NCBI RefSeq assembly: GCF_902833225.1
Contig: NZ_CADFEI010000002.1
Location: 62,001 to 126,000 of the forward strand
Length of the DNA stretch: 64,000 nucleotides
Origin: Burkholderia sp. BCC1644
GTDB lineage: Bacteria; Pseudomonadota; Gammaproteobacteria; Burkholderiales; Burkholderiaceae
Direction of reading: 5' to 3'
Shown: positions 54,199 through 63,917 of the stretch, in pieces
Position numbering within the stretch: the first letter of the stretch is position 1
Layout of the letters: every line of letters starts with the position of its first letter
Made by a program: the position numbers and the translations under genes
Notes under the pieces: model-generated
The model's input: the letters and a program-made list of their open reading frames with translations, nothing else
Database searches by the model: none
Told to the model about the DNA's origin: nothing

Positions 54199-54936
54199 TC
54201 AGACCAGCCGGCCGCCGCCGTCGACGTGCAGGATTTCGCCGTTCATGAAACCATTGCCCAGCAGGAACGCGATCGCCTCGCCCACTTCGTCCGCGCGGCC
54301 GACGCGCCCGCCCGGCAACGCCGATGCGGCCCCCGCGAGGATCGCGTCGCGCGCTTCCGGACCGAACGTGTCGTAAAGCGGCGTCTCGACGAAACCGGGC
54401 GCGACGACGTTCACGCGAATCGGCTTCAGCTCCAGTGCGAGTGACTGCGCCAGCGCCTCGACGCCGCGCACGGCGGCGGCAATGACGGACGTGCCATGCG
54501 CGGCCGGCCGATCCGACAGTTGCCCGCCGGTCAGCACGATCGAGCCGGTCGCGGGCAGCAGCGGCAGCGCGCCCCGGATCGCATACACCGGCCCGGCGAT
54601 GCGCTCGTGCAGCGCGGCAAGCAGATGATCGGGATCGGTCTCGTTCAGCTTGCCTGCAATGAACTGGCCGGCCGTGACGACCAGGTGATCCACGCGCGTC
54701 ATCGCGTCGAATACGGCCTGCACCGCGTGCCGGTCCGCGATGTCGGCCACGGCGATGCCTGCGCCGCCGATCGCTTGCGCAGCGGCTTCGAGCCTTGCGC
54801 GGGTCCGCCCGACCAGCGTGACGCTGGCGCCCCGCGCCTTCGCGGCGTTCGCAGCCGAAAGACCGATTCCCGAGCTCCCGCCGAAAATCACGACGTGCGC
54901 GCCGTCCAGTGTCGAAAATTGCGTTGCCTCGTTCAT
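54199..54936 (-). CDS. SDR-family protein lacking the catalytic Tyr/Lys
   Basis: A 245-residue Rossmann protein with a normal cofactor motif GGSSGIG (19-25), TAG at 88-90 and a C-terminal VDGGGRLV. The canonical YxxxK is absent: residues 148-158 are Gly/Thr/Ser/Val/Ile/Ala/Arg only, so Tyr and Lys are replaced by Ile152 and Val156 in my alignment. It may bind NAD(P) without classic SDR catalysis, or use another mechanism. Divergent from the LysR gene at 55040, 103 bases away. Confidence 0.82.
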   Translation of the reverse strand: MNEATQFSTLDGAHVVIFGGSSGIGLSAANAAKARGASVTLVGRTRARLEAAAQAIGGAGIAVADIADRHAVQAVFDAMTRVDHLVVTAGQFIAGKLNETDPDHLLAALHERIAGPVYAIRGALPLLPATGSIVLTGGQLSDRPAAHGTSVIAAAVRGVEALAQSLALELKPIRVNVVAPGFVETPLYDTFGPEARDAILAGAASALPGGRVGRADEVGEAIAFLLGNGFMNGEILHVDGGGRLV

Positions 54937-55039
54937 GTCGACTCCTCATCAAGGATTGAAGGTTCGCGAACGTTAGGTCATTCTCGATTGCACCGGAACG
55001 TGGGAGACTTGCATAAGGTTCATGCCATAAAGGAATGAG

Positions 55040-55987
55040 ATGGATGCATTGCGCTCCATGCGCGTGTTCGTCCGCGCGATCGAGCTGGGTAATTTCTCGG
55101 CGGTCGCGCGCGAGGAAGGCACCGGCCAGCCGACGATCAGCAAGATCGTCGCCGCGTTCGAACAGGAGCTGGGCGTGCGCCTACTCGAACGCTCGACGAC
55201 GAGCCTCGCGCCGACCGACGAAGGCCGCCGGTTCTACGACCGCTGCAAGCGCGTGCTCGATGAATACGAAAGCGCGGTGGCCGAGGTGCGTGGGCAAACG
55301 CTGCGCCCGGCCGGCAAGCTGGTCGTCAATGCGCCGCTCGGGCTCGGCGAGCTGAGGCTGAATGCGCTCGTGCTCGAATTCCTCGCCGCGTGGCCGGAAA
55401 TCGACGTCGAACTGCACCTGACCGATCGCGTGATCGATCTGGTCGAGGAAGGTGTCGACGTCGCGATTCGCCTCGGCCACGTCCTGCCGCCCGATGCCGT
55501 CGCGCGCCACATCGCATCGTCGCCGCGCCTGCTGGTGGCCACGCCCGGGTATGTCGCGCAGGCGCCGGCACTCCGCCGCCCGGAAGACCTCGCGAAGCAC
55601 GCGTATGTCGGGTACGCCCGCACGGACATCATCGGGAGCGAACTGCAATTTGCCCGCGGCGACGAAACGGTCACCGTTCCGGTACACGGCCGGTATCGCG
55701 TCAACAGCTCGATCGCGTTGCGGGAGTGCTTCCTGGCCGGGCAAGCGGTCGGCAGCGCGCCGGCGTGGCTCGTCCAGGACCTGATCGACGGCGGACAGCT
55801 CGTCCGGCTGCTGCCGAAGTGGGACATGGTGCCGCCGCACGCGCTGCATCTCGTCTACGCGTCGCGCCGCCATCTGCCGCTCAGGACCCGCACGTTCCTG
55901 CAATTCATGACGCAACGCATTCCCGAACTGCCCGGGTTCCGCGCGACCGCGACGCCATCCGCGATAACCACGCGGCCAACCCGCTGA
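55040..55987 (+). CDS. LysR-type regulator (CrgA/DmlR-like)
   Basis: A 315-residue LysR protein: MDALRSMRVFVRAIELGNFSAVAREEGTGQPTISKIVAAFE gives the helix-turn-helix at about 18-38; the effector domain (GKLVVNAPLGLGELRLNALVLEFLAAWPEIDVEL) follows. It is the likely regulator of the divergent, catalytically odd SDR gene. Start at 55040 as the preceding frames lack protein character. Confidence 0.87.
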   Translation: MDALRSMRVFVRAIELGNFSAVAREEGTGQPTISKIVAAFEQELGVRLLERSTTSLAPTDEGRRFYDRCKRVLDEYESAVAEVRGQTLRPAGKLVVNAPLGLGELRLNALVLEFLAAWPEIDVELHLTDRVIDLVEEGVDVAIRLGHVLPPDAVARHIASSPRLLVATPGYVAQAPALRRPEDLAKHAYVGYARTDIIGSELQFARGDETVTVPVHGRYRVNSSIALRECFLAGQAVGSAPAWLVQDLIDGGQLVRLLPKWDMVPPHALHLVYASRRHLPLRTRTFLQFMTQRIPELPGFRATATPSAITTRPTR

Positions 55988-56113
55988 CCGCCGGCATCGA
56001 TCCATCCCTTTTTCCCGACCGACCGAATCCCCGCTATTGCGGCGCGCGACGGCGGCGCCGGCGGGCCCTTCGGCTAAAATGCCGCACTTTCCACCTTGTC
56101 CGGCCCGCTCGCC

Positions 56114-57502
56114 ATGCAACCCGCCTCCTCCGCCCAACCCGCCGCCCACGGCGCCGACGCCGCAGCATCGGCCCGCGACCTCGTCTACGGCCCGAACGAC
56201 CGGCCGGCGCCGATGGTCGCCTTCGTCGCCGCGCTGCAGCACCTGCTGGCGATCATCGTGCCGATCGTCACGCCCGGCCTGCTGATCTGCCAGGCGCTCG
56301 GCGTGTCCAGCCGCGATACGACCCTGATCGTGTCGATGTCGCTGGTGATTTCCGGCATCGCCACCTTCGTCCAGTGCAAGCGCTTCGGCCCGCTGGGTGC
56401 CGGCCTGCTGATCGTCCAGGGCACCAGCTTCAACTTCGTCGGCCCGCTGATCGCCGGCGGCAGCCTGATGGTCAAGCAAGGCACGCCGGTCGAGACCGTG
56501 ATGGCCGCGATCTTCGGCGTCGTGATCGCCGGGTCGTTCGTCGAGATGGGCGTGTCGCGCATCCTGCCGTTCGTGAAGCGCCTGATCACGCCGCTCGTCA
56601 CCGGCATCGTCGTGCTGCTGATCGGCCTCACGCTGATCAAGGTCGGCCTCATCAGCATGGGCGGCGGCTACGGCGCGATGGCCAAGGGCACGTTCGCGAG
56701 CGCGGAGAACCTCACGCTGTCGGGGCTCGTGCTCGGCACGATCATCCTGCTGAACCGCGTGCCGGTCGTCTGGGTGCGCAGCACCGCGCTCGTCATCGCG
56801 CTCGTGATCGGCTACCTCGCGGCCGCGTTCCTCGGCCGCCTCGACTTCACCGGCATGCATCAGGCCGCGCTGTTCCAGGTGCCGACACCGCTGCACTTCG
56901 GCATCGGCTTCTCGTGGTCGCTGTTCGTGCCGATGCTGATCATCTACCTCGTCACGTCGCTCGAGGCGATCGGCGACGTCACGGCCACCAGCAAGATCTC
57001 GAACGAGCCGGTCGAAGGGCCGGTGTGGATGCAACGCATCAAGGGCGGCGTGCTCGTCAACGGCGCAAACTCGCTGCTGGCCGGCGTGTTCAACACGTTC
57101 CCGAGCTCGGTGTTCGCACAGAACAACGGCGTGATCCAGATCACCGGCGTCGCGAGCCGCTACGTCGGCATCTGGATCGCGGGGATGCTCGTGGTGCTCG
57201 GCCTGTTCCCGGTCGTCGCCGGCGTGCTGCAGGCCGTGCCGGAGCCCGTGCTCGGCGGTGCGGCCATGGTGATGTTCGGCGCGGTCGCCGCGTCGGGCAT
57301 CAACATCCTCGCGGGCGTCCAGCTCGACCGTCGCGCGCTGCTGATCATCGCGGTATCGCTGGCGCTCGGCCTCGGCGTGTCGCAGGTGCCGGACATCCTC
57401 AACAGCCTGCCGCACGCCCTGAAGAACGTGCTGGAATCGGGCGTGGCCACGGGCGGCATCTGCGCGCTCGTGATGAACTGGTTCCTGCCGGAAAAGAAGT
57501 AA
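56114..57502 (+). CDS. xanthine/uric acid-type NCS2 permease
   Basis: A 462-residue nucleobase:cation symporter-2 with 14 helices. It follows E. coli XanP closely: QHLLAIIVPIVTPGLLICQALGVSSRDT, GPLGAGLLIVQGTSFNFVGPLI, and the NCS2 signature block VFNTFPSSVFAQNNGVIQITGVASRYVG with the QNNG motif. It imports xanthine or urate with protons. The ATG at 56114 was preferred to an upstream TTG. A hairpin follows. Transcribed after the LysR gene but 126 bases apart. Confidence 0.88.
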   Translation: MQPASSAQPAAHGADAAASARDLVYGPNDRPAPMVAFVAALQHLLAIIVPIVTPGLLICQALGVSSRDTTLIVSMSLVISGIATFVQCKRFGPLGAGLLIVQGTSFNFVGPLIAGGSLMVKQGTPVETVMAAIFGVVIAGSFVEMGVSRILPFVKRLITPLVTGIVVLLIGLTLIKVGLISMGGGYGAMAKGTFASAENLTLSGLVLGTIILLNRVPVVWVRSTALVIALVIGYLAAAFLGRLDFTGMHQAALFQVPTPLHFGIGFSWSLFVPMLIIYLVTSLEAIGDVTATSKISNEPVEGPVWMQRIKGGVLVNGANSLLAGVFNTFPSSVFAQNNGVIQITGVASRYVGIWIAGMLVVLGLFPVVAGVLQAVPEPVLGGAAMVMFGAVAASGINILAGVQLDRRALLIIAVSLALGLGVSQVPDILNSLPHALKNVLESGVATGGICALVMNWFLPEKK

Positions 57503-57514
57503 TCGCATGACGAC

Positions 57515-57540
57515 GCGGCGCGCCTTAGAGGCCGCGCCGC
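57515..57540 (+). terminator. stable hairpin after the NCS2 permease gene
   Basis: GCGGCGCG pairs with CGCGCCGC, extended by CCT/AGG around a TAG loop with one bulged C. It starts 13 bases after the stop. No U-tract follows, so it may act with Rho or as a 3' stabiliser. Confidence 0.45.
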
Positions 57541-57630
57541 TCGTCGCGCCGAACGGCGCCGGGCTCCCGGTGCCTGCAGCCGAAGCCGGTCACCGCACCG
57601 GCTGCGCACGCTCCCCACCCCGCGTCACGC

Positions 57631-58347
57631 TCAGAACCGCTCGTCCGCTATCGCCGGCATCACCAGTTCGCGCACGAACGCGGCATCGGACAACCGCAGC
57701 AACGTACGCACCACGGCCACCACGTCGTGAACCGGCACCAGCCCGCCCTCGCCGCGCGCCGCGGCCTCCTCGAGCGGAACCGACAATGCATCGTCGGTAT
57801 TCAGGTTGCCGAGCTGCAGGCACGTGACAGCCAGCCGGCTGCTTCTGAATCCCTCGCGCAACGCATCGGCCACGCCGTTCAGCGCGAACTTCGACGCGCC
57901 GAACGCGACCTCCGGCCGCCCGCTCTGCCGAAGCGCGGACGTGGAACCAGTCAGGATGACCTGCGGTTTGGCCGATTGCAGCAAGCGCGGCACCAGACGC
58001 TTGAGCAGCAGCAGCGTGGCCGTGAGGTTGACGTTCACCAGACTGACGATCGCATCGTCCGGCTCGTCCAGGAATGCATAGCCGTCCGTGAAGGCCGCCG
58101 TCTCCCAGATCCCCACGTTGCAGATCAGCACGTCGAACGTGGCCGGCGCGGCTTGCGCAATGTGCGCGGCAGCTTCGGCAGGCGAGGCCATGTCGGCTTC
58201 GATCCATTGCAGCTCGACGCCTGGCGGCAACGCCAGCGCATCCGGACGCAGGCGCGATACGCCGATGACGGTGTCGCCGGCACCGCACACGCCTTCGGCA
58301 AGTGCTCGGCCCAGCCCTCTGCTGGCGCCGATAATCATGATCTTCAT
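57631..58347 (-). CDS. SDR-family oxidoreductase with Phe for the catalytic Tyr
   Basis: A 238-residue Rossmann protein: cofactor motif MIIGASRGLGRALAEG (4-19) and a Ser in LTGSTSAL (about 135-137). At the YxxxK position it reads FGASK, with Phe149 in place of Tyr and Lys153 kept, so normal SDR proton transfer would be impaired. Substrate unknown. It stands alone on the minus strand; about 128 bases separate its end from the convergent NCS2 permease gene. Confidence 0.82.
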   Translation of the reverse strand: MKIMIIGASRGLGRALAEGVCGAGDTVIGVSRLRPDALALPPGVELQWIEADMASPAEAAAHIAQAAPATFDVLICNVGIWETAAFTDGYAFLDEPDDAIVSLVNVNLTATLLLLKRLVPRLLQSAKPQVILTGSTSALRQSGRPEVAFGASKFALNGVADALREGFRSSRLAVTCLQLGNLNTDDALSVPLEEAAARGEGGLVPVHDVVAVVRTLLRLSDAAFVRELVMPAIADERF

Positions 58348-58595
58348 GGCGGGTTTCCCGATGGTCGTCGCGAACCGTGCTTCCGGCGCTCGCGCTGGAT
58401 GGCTCCGCGTCGGCTTCCGTGCGAGGCGTACTCATGGAAGAACCGCGTGCGGACAGTCCGGCGATCGTAACGTGTCGCGGCGAGCGGCGCGGCATGGCCC
58501 TCGACATCGCAAGGGCGTTCCGTCCGGTGGCGATCAAACGTCAAACCCGGTCAGGCCGCCTTGGCCGATCGATTTGTGCTGGTTAGAATCACGAA

Positions 58596-59021
58596 ATGCC
58601 CCAAATCCTCGCCCCCGACACAGCCCCCGAAACCAGCGCCGTCCCGGTCAAGGAACGCGCGACCGTCGTCTGCTATCGCGATGAGCAGGTGTTGCTCGTC
58701 GCGCGCGCGGCGTCGCGCTGGGCCCTTCCCGGCGGCACGATCAAGCGCGGGGAAATGCCGCTCGAAGCCGCGCATCGCGAGTTGTGCGAAGAAACCGGCA
58801 TGACCGGCCAGGATCTGACGTACTCGATGCAGTTCACCGGGCTCGCAAAGGTCCATCACGTGTTCTTTGCGGAAGTCGGTCCGGACCAGACGCCGCAAGC
58901 GAACAACGAGATCGAGAAATGCAAGTGGTTTCCGATCGACAGTGTCGACGGGTTGCGCGCGAGTATTCCGACGAAGCGAATCGTCGAACTCGTCTACAAC
59001 CACGAAATCCGCAAGGCGTAG
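58596..59021 (+). CDS. NUDIX hydrolase
   Basis: A 141-residue pyrophosphohydrolase. The Nudix box runs from G47 to M69 (GTIKRGE, 7 residues, RELCEETGM) and is complete with all metal-binding Glu. N-terminal KERATVVCYRDEQVLLVARAASRWALPGG and C-terminal FPIDSV fit the usual fold. Substrate cannot be predicted; such small enzymes hydrolyse nucleoside diphosphates linked to another group. Single gene. Confidence 0.88.
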   Translation: MPQILAPDTAPETSAVPVKERATVVCYRDEQVLLVARAASRWALPGGTIKRGEMPLEAAHRELCEETGMTGQDLTYSMQFTGLAKVHHVFFAEVGPDQTPQANNEIEKCKWFPIDSVDGLRASIPTKRIVELVYNHEIRKA

Positions 59022-59081
59022 CGCACGCACGAGCCGTCACCGGCTCGCGTCGATCTGCGTGGATCAGCGGCGCGCGAACGC

Positions 59082-59294
59082 TCAGTGCGTGCGCTGTCTT
59101 CGCAATTCGCGCGTGGAATAAACGACGAGGAAGATGCCGAGCATTGCGGCGCCGGACGCCATGAACTCGTTGGCGCTTCCCGAGCTGTGCAGCAACGCCG
59201 GGAAAACGCCGAGACTCAATCCCGCACCAGCGAGAAGCAATCCTGCTGCCACGCCCCAGATCGGTCCGGTGGACCTGTCGATTTTATTTTTCAT
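59082..59294 (-). CDS. small two-helix membrane protein
   Basis: A 70-residue protein with two predicted helices: IWGVAAGLLLAGAGLSLGVFPALL and FMASGAAMLGIFLVVY, and a basic C-terminus (RELRRQRTH). A short N-terminal MKNKIDRSTG precedes. No family is recognised. The ATG at 59294 was preferred over a longer frame because the added residues look non-coding. Convergent with the NUDIX gene. Confidence 0.55.
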   Translation of the reverse strand: MKNKIDRSTGPIWGVAAGLLLAGAGLSLGVFPALLHSSGSANEFMASGAAMLGIFLVVYSTRELRRQRTH

Positions 59295-59916
59295 ACAGCA
59301 CCCGTCTACAGTCATGACCTGGTCGGTGCCGGCAAACAGCACCGCGTCTACCGCCAGTGTTTTCACTATAGCCGGAAAATAATTCACTGCGTCCTCGGGC
59401 ATTTACCGATCAAGTTTTACCGGTCACGACCGCCCGACCGGGAAAATCGTGCCCCGTTCAGCCCCGGATTCGACGAACGATCCGCACGCCGCCCGGCCAC
59501 CGCGCCTGGCGACCTTCCGATCCGTATCCGGTCGCGTCACGACGACCGGAACATGCATCGCTCGCGGCGCCCGGCCCCCGGCGCAAGCCAGGCGACCGCC
59601 GCCTCCGGCCCGCGTCCCGCACCCGGGCGCCGATCGATTTCACGCCACTGCGCCAGGTGTAATCACGTGTAATTGCACCGCCCCCCCAAACTGCCTAATT
59701 TCCACCTGTACATTCGGCGCGCCGATACGGGAAGGCCGAGCGCCCCGAAGGATCCGCGAGCGTTTCACCTCAAACCGGCGCATGTCCGGCGTAGCGCAGT
59801 TCGGCAAACCGGCACTTTGACCGGGCTACCGGTCCAGGGCGGGATTCGGGCGACACCGCGCGGAATCCCCGTCGGACTCGACATGAAACACCACACGTTC
59901 TCAACTGGAGATGGAA
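59295..59916. other. regulatory region upstream of the right-edge gene cluster
   Basis: About 620 bases without a supported gene. AT-rich patches lie at 59285-59400. Two direct repeats GTGTAAT with a 10-base period are at 59657-59673, followed by a run of seven C (59680-59686). These could be an activator site and a slippage-prone tract, but nothing is proven. Confidence 0.4.
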
Positions 59917-62202
59917 ATGATCAATATTCAGGACTCCCGAGTCATCAAGTACGACAACGACAAGAAGAGCGTCACCGTCTATCGCGATTACTCGAATTCG
60001 AATCTCTGGTACATCGTGCCGAAACCCCAGCTGGCCACCCAGACCGTCGACGGCATCACGCTCCCGGCGTTCTCGTTGACCGAGTTCAGGACGAACAGCG
60101 GCTCGGCCGGCACGGTGACGTTCACGGCCGAGCTCGTGATCGACCAGGAGGCCTACCAGGCCGTGAAGAACGTCCTGGGCCAGGGTATCGAGTTCGGTCA
60201 GTTCGTGTGGAACGACGCCCAGGCCTTCCTGACGCTGACACTCCCGTCCGGGACGCCCGATACGCAGCTCAACGTCACGCCGTCCAATTTCGGCAGCAAC
60301 GCGGCGACGTTCATCATCGACCTGAAGACCGCCGCCGACGTCAAGGCGATTCGCGACATCTTCGACTCGGGCGTCGGCCTGTCGACCTGGTCGATCCAGT
60401 ACGTCGCCACGACGCTGAGCCAGTTGCCGGCCGTCAAGGCCACCGTGACCTACGACTGCTCGATCGCCGCCAGTTACCAGAAGACCGTCCACATCGACCG
60501 CAACGTCTGGGGCAGCGAGACCGGCCGGCGGACCACGATCCGCGAATACATGCAGAAGTCCGATTCCGGCAAGGTCGACCTCGAGTGGAAGGTCCAGCCG
60601 TCCGACGAGTTCCGGCAACGCGTCCACGACTGGGCGTTCACGACGCTCGAGGGGCTGGTCCAGGCCGCCGCCGACGATGTCGCGCGCCGCCTCGGCGCAA
60701 GTGCGGCCGACGATTTCAGCATCAACTCCATCGGCTCGTTCCAGCGCATCTATCAGGAAAACGAGGTGATCGACTGGACGATCATGCCGCAGGGCTTCCT
60801 GCCGACCTTCGACAAGACCGTCTGGAGCCGGCTGGACAAGACGGTCGACAACCGCACGCTGGATGTAGGCGTGACGATGTCGGCCGACCTGAAGACCGCG
60901 GGCATCAGGAAGGTCACCGTGACCATCGACTATCCGGGCAAGGGTCAGCCGGAATCCAACGCATTCACCGTCGGCACGGCCAATATCTGGCATTACGAAT
61001 CCAATGGCTTCTTCGGCCCGGACAAGCAGTTCGTCTCGGAATACACGTACTGGTACCAGGTCGAGCCCGAAAACGGCGATGCCTTCACGTCGCCGAAATT
61101 CAAGAGCAGCAGCGATCAGCTCCAGATCTCCAACACCAACCTCGGCTACCAGCAAGCCGAGTTCATCTGCTCGAACATTCCATTCGCATCGGAAAAGCCG
61201 GGCAACACCGTCGACTTCGTGCTGATCGACTTCACGTACCTGCCGACCGCCGACTCCAAGCTGTTCGTCGATCAACGCAAGATCACCAAGAACGTGCAGG
61301 CCGTGCAGTTCCGCAGCCACAGCTATCAGCCGAGCGGCGCGAACTACAGCTACGCGGTCACCTACGTGCTGACGAACGGCGACGTCATCGTCAACCAGCC
61401 GCAGTCGGTGTACCCGGTGGTGAACAGCCAGACCCTGACCGTCTACAGCATGATCGGCCCGGCCGACTTCACGGTCACCGTCATGAACGACACGATCCCG
61501 GGGGGCAGTATCGCGCTGCCGGCGATCACCGGCGTCATGCTGACGACCGACTACACCGACCAGCCGGACAGCCCGGATCACCAGACGCACAAGTTCCACG
61601 AACTGAGGATCGAGGACTACTACACCGACACGTGGGAATACCAGGCCGTCAAGCGCAGCACCTCGACCGTCCAGGTCGACGGCACGGTCTATTACCGCGA
61701 CGAGAACAACACGCGCAAATCCGTGGCGGTCCGCAAGGTGCGCTACGGCAACACGCCGTCGTTCGCACTGGACGTGTTCCCGGTCCAGCTGCCCTTCACG
61801 GTGACCTTCGATCCGTCGCTGGTCGACTGGAAGGCGTACGTCCAGGTCGAAGTCCAGATGTATCGTGTGTCGAAGTCGGGCAAGACCGACATCGACTCGT
61901 GCATCTTCAAGCCCACGACCCTGTCGAACGGCACCACGATCTTGCCGTCGCCCTACTACTACACGTTCGCGCGTGAAGTCGATGCGTCGACGGAATTCCA
62001 CTACGCGACAACCTACTTCGAAACCGGGACCAACCGCGGCGTCGAGGGCCCGCAGGGCAATTACGAGAACAATACGCTGGTGCTGCCCCACGACGCCAAG
62101 GGCGGGAAGCAGCCGGTCCATTCGGTCAGGCTGCCGGCAAGCGACGTCGCGACCCGCGACCTCGACGAGACCGACAAGGCCGACGAGACCGACCTGGTCT
62201 GA
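59917..62202 (+). CDS. large beta-rich protein of unrecognised family
   Basis: About 761 residues, acidic, no signal peptide and no membrane helix, so cytoplasmic or exported by a non-Sec route. N-terminal VTVYRDYSNSNLWYIVPKPQ and an array of short strands lead to a helical segment (about 225-250: DEFRQRVHDWAFTTLEGLVQAAADDVARRLG) followed by NEVIDWTIMPQGFLPTFD. From about 305 to 690 I see three or four units of about 85-95 residues, each ending in an aromatic strand plus turn such as YTYWYQVEPENGDAFTSP and YSYAVTYVLTNGDV. ATG 59917 has GGAG 6 bases upstream; one at 59911 is possible. I cannot name a family. Confidence 0.75.
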   Translation: MINIQDSRVIKYDNDKKSVTVYRDYSNSNLWYIVPKPQLATQTVDGITLPAFSLTEFRTNSGSAGTVTFTAELVIDQEAYQAVKNVLGQGIEFGQFVWNDAQAFLTLTLPSGTPDTQLNVTPSNFGSNAATFIIDLKTAADVKAIRDIFDSGVGLSTWSIQYVATTLSQLPAVKATVTYDCSIAASYQKTVHIDRNVWGSETGRRTTIREYMQKSDSGKVDLEWKVQPSDEFRQRVHDWAFTTLEGLVQAAADDVARRLGASAADDFSINSIGSFQRIYQENEVIDWTIMPQGFLPTFDKTVWSRLDKTVDNRTLDVGVTMSADLKTAGIRKVTVTIDYPGKGQPESNAFTVGTANIWHYESNGFFGPDKQFVSEYTYWYQVEPENGDAFTSPKFKSSSDQLQISNTNLGYQQAEFICSNIPFASEKPGNTVDFVLIDFTYLPTADSKLFVDQRKITKNVQAVQFRSHSYQPSGANYSYAVTYVLTNGDVIVNQPQSVYPVVNSQTLTVYSMIGPADFTVTVMNDTIPGGSIALPAITGVMLTTDYTDQPDSPDHQTHKFHELRIEDYYTDTWEYQAVKRSTSTVQVDGTVYYRDENNTRKSVAVRKVRYGNTPSFALDVFPVQLPFTVTFDPSLVDWKAYVQVEVQMYRVSKSGKTDIDSCIFKPTTLSNGTTILPSPYYYTFAREVDASTEFHYATTYFETGTNRGVEGPQGNYENNTLVLPHDAKGGKQPVHSVRLPASDVATRDLDETDKADETDLV

Positions 62203-62233
62203 TCGCCCCTCCGACCAATCCAGGCGCGCGACC

Positions 62234-63889
62234 ATGACAACCCTCACCTACACCGTCAAGCTGGCGACCGAATCCGCCCCGGCATCGCCTCCCGCCCCCC
62301 GGCGGGCCACGCTGCTGCTCGAGTTCAAGGATCCGGTGCACGGCGCCTACCAGCAATCGACGCTCGTCCTCGACGCCGACACGCGACAGCGCACGTGGCA
62401 GATCGACGTCGCCGCGGCCGACACGGGGCAGGCGTTCTACGCCTCGGTGCTCGATTTCGAGGCCAGCGAACAGGTCGCGCGCGCCCCGGTCGCCTTCGTC
62501 GGCACCGAGGCCACGATCGGCGGCGCCGCCGAGCCCGTCTCCGTCGTGGCGCTGCTCGACGCACTCGACTGGGCCGCCGTGTCGTCGGTACTGGTCACCG
62601 CCGGCGGGCAGTCCCACACCTTCTCCCGCGAGCGGCCGTATGCGTGGTACTTCGCGCTGCCCAGCCCGGGCATCGTCGAATGGACCGCCGACTACGCGAT
62701 GATGGACGGCACCAAGCGATCCGGCGCGGGTGTGGCCACGCAGGGCGTCGCCGTCATTCCCGCGCCGCCGGCCGACGTCCGCTTCTCGATCGACGCCGGC
62801 GAGGTCGACGCGTTCGCGGTGGCCGCCGTCGCATTGCGCGTGACCGGCTACGACGGCGTGGTCAGGACTGCAGAACTCGGCAAGACGCACCCGAGCGTGA
62901 CGCTTTCGCTGCCGTTCGCGCCGCCGGGACAGGCGTGGTTCGTCTACGACTGGACGGTCACCTATACCGACGGCACGCCTGCGTGGACCGCGCCGGCCCG
63001 CGCGAGCGACGGCGCGCGGGCGATCGTGCTCGGCGATTTCGGCCGGATCCTGCTGGCCAGCGACGAAATCGACTTCGACGTGGTCGAGACGGTGACGCTG
63101 ACCTGGCATTACGACAACCAGCCCAAGACCGCCCAGCTGTCCCGCGCGCAGCGGTCGGTCCTGCTGCGCCCCGGCCAGGACTACGATCGCGCGCGGCCGC
63201 TGGTGGCCGGCCTGACCTACGTGCTGTCCAGCGGATCGACGAACCTCGAGGGCGAAGCGGTGCCCCAGGGCCGCTTCGAGGTGCCCTATCCGCTCAGCAC
63301 GCGGCTCGTGCGCATCTTTGCACCGGGCATGCTGACCACGCCGCCGCTCTACAGCGCGATGCGGCTCACGTCGGTCCAGACGCTCGAACTGGGATCCGGC
63401 TGGCAGCTCCAGACCGGCCTGCCGCAGATCAACCTCACTCCGAGCGCGCCGACCTGGGAAACGCGCGTCGCCGCGGTCGACCCCGAGCGGGTCGTGCTGA
63501 GTTTCGCGGGGACGGCAACGCCCGACGGCGGCGGCAGGCCGAAGCCGATCGTGCCGACCCGATCGCCGTTCGAGATGACGCCCGCGGGGCCGGAGATCGC
63601 GCTCGCGACGGTCCAGGTATCGGCCCAGTCCGTCTCCTGGGAGCGCTACGCCCGCGTGGAAGCGACCTTGTGGACCGGCAGCGATGCGGAACGGGGAAAC
63701 GAGCAAACCGTCTCCTTCGACCGCAACAGCGCCGATGCGTGGTGGGCCTACCTGCCGCCGTCGGGCACCTACGGCCCGTCGTTCCGGTGGTCGGCGACCT
63801 ACTATCCGGCCGACGGCTCGTCGCCGCAGCACAAGGCGCCGACGTCCAGCGACAACCCGCGTCTGTCGCTGCCGCCGACCGTCTCCTGA
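62234..63889 (+). CDS. tandem beta-repeat protein of unrecognised family
   Basis: A 551-residue protein with no signal peptide or membrane helix. It looks made of about five units of 85-110 residues, each with a strand near its start and ending in an aromatic strand and DG turn: VEWTADYAMMDGTKR (about 150), WFVYDWTVTYTDGTPAW (about 235) and FRWSATYYPADGSSP (about 520). The unit ends resemble those in the preceding protein, suggesting shared origin. 31 bases after that gene, with the same strand and base composition, so an operon is likely. Function unknown. Confidence 0.75.
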   Translation: MTTLTYTVKLATESAPASPPAPRRATLLLEFKDPVHGAYQQSTLVLDADTRQRTWQIDVAAADTGQAFYASVLDFEASEQVARAPVAFVGTEATIGGAAEPVSVVALLDALDWAAVSSVLVTAGGQSHTFSRERPYAWYFALPSPGIVEWTADYAMMDGTKRSGAGVATQGVAVIPAPPADVRFSIDAGEVDAFAVAAVALRVTGYDGVVRTAELGKTHPSVTLSLPFAPPGQAWFVYDWTVTYTDGTPAWTAPARASDGARAIVLGDFGRILLASDEIDFDVVETVTLTWHYDNQPKTAQLSRAQRSVLLRPGQDYDRARPLVAGLTYVLSSGSTNLEGEAVPQGRFEVPYPLSTRLVRIFAPGMLTTPPLYSAMRLTSVQTLELGSGWQLQTGLPQINLTPSAPTWETRVAAVDPERVVLSFAGTATPDGGGRPKPIVPTRSPFEMTPAGPEIALATVQVSAQSVSWERYARVEATLWTGSDAERGNEQTVSFDRNSADAWWAYLPPSGTYGPSFRWSATYYPADGSSPQHKAPTSSDNPRLSLPPTVS

Positions 63890-63917
63890 CCGCGGCCTTC
63901 ACGCACGGACGCCCACC

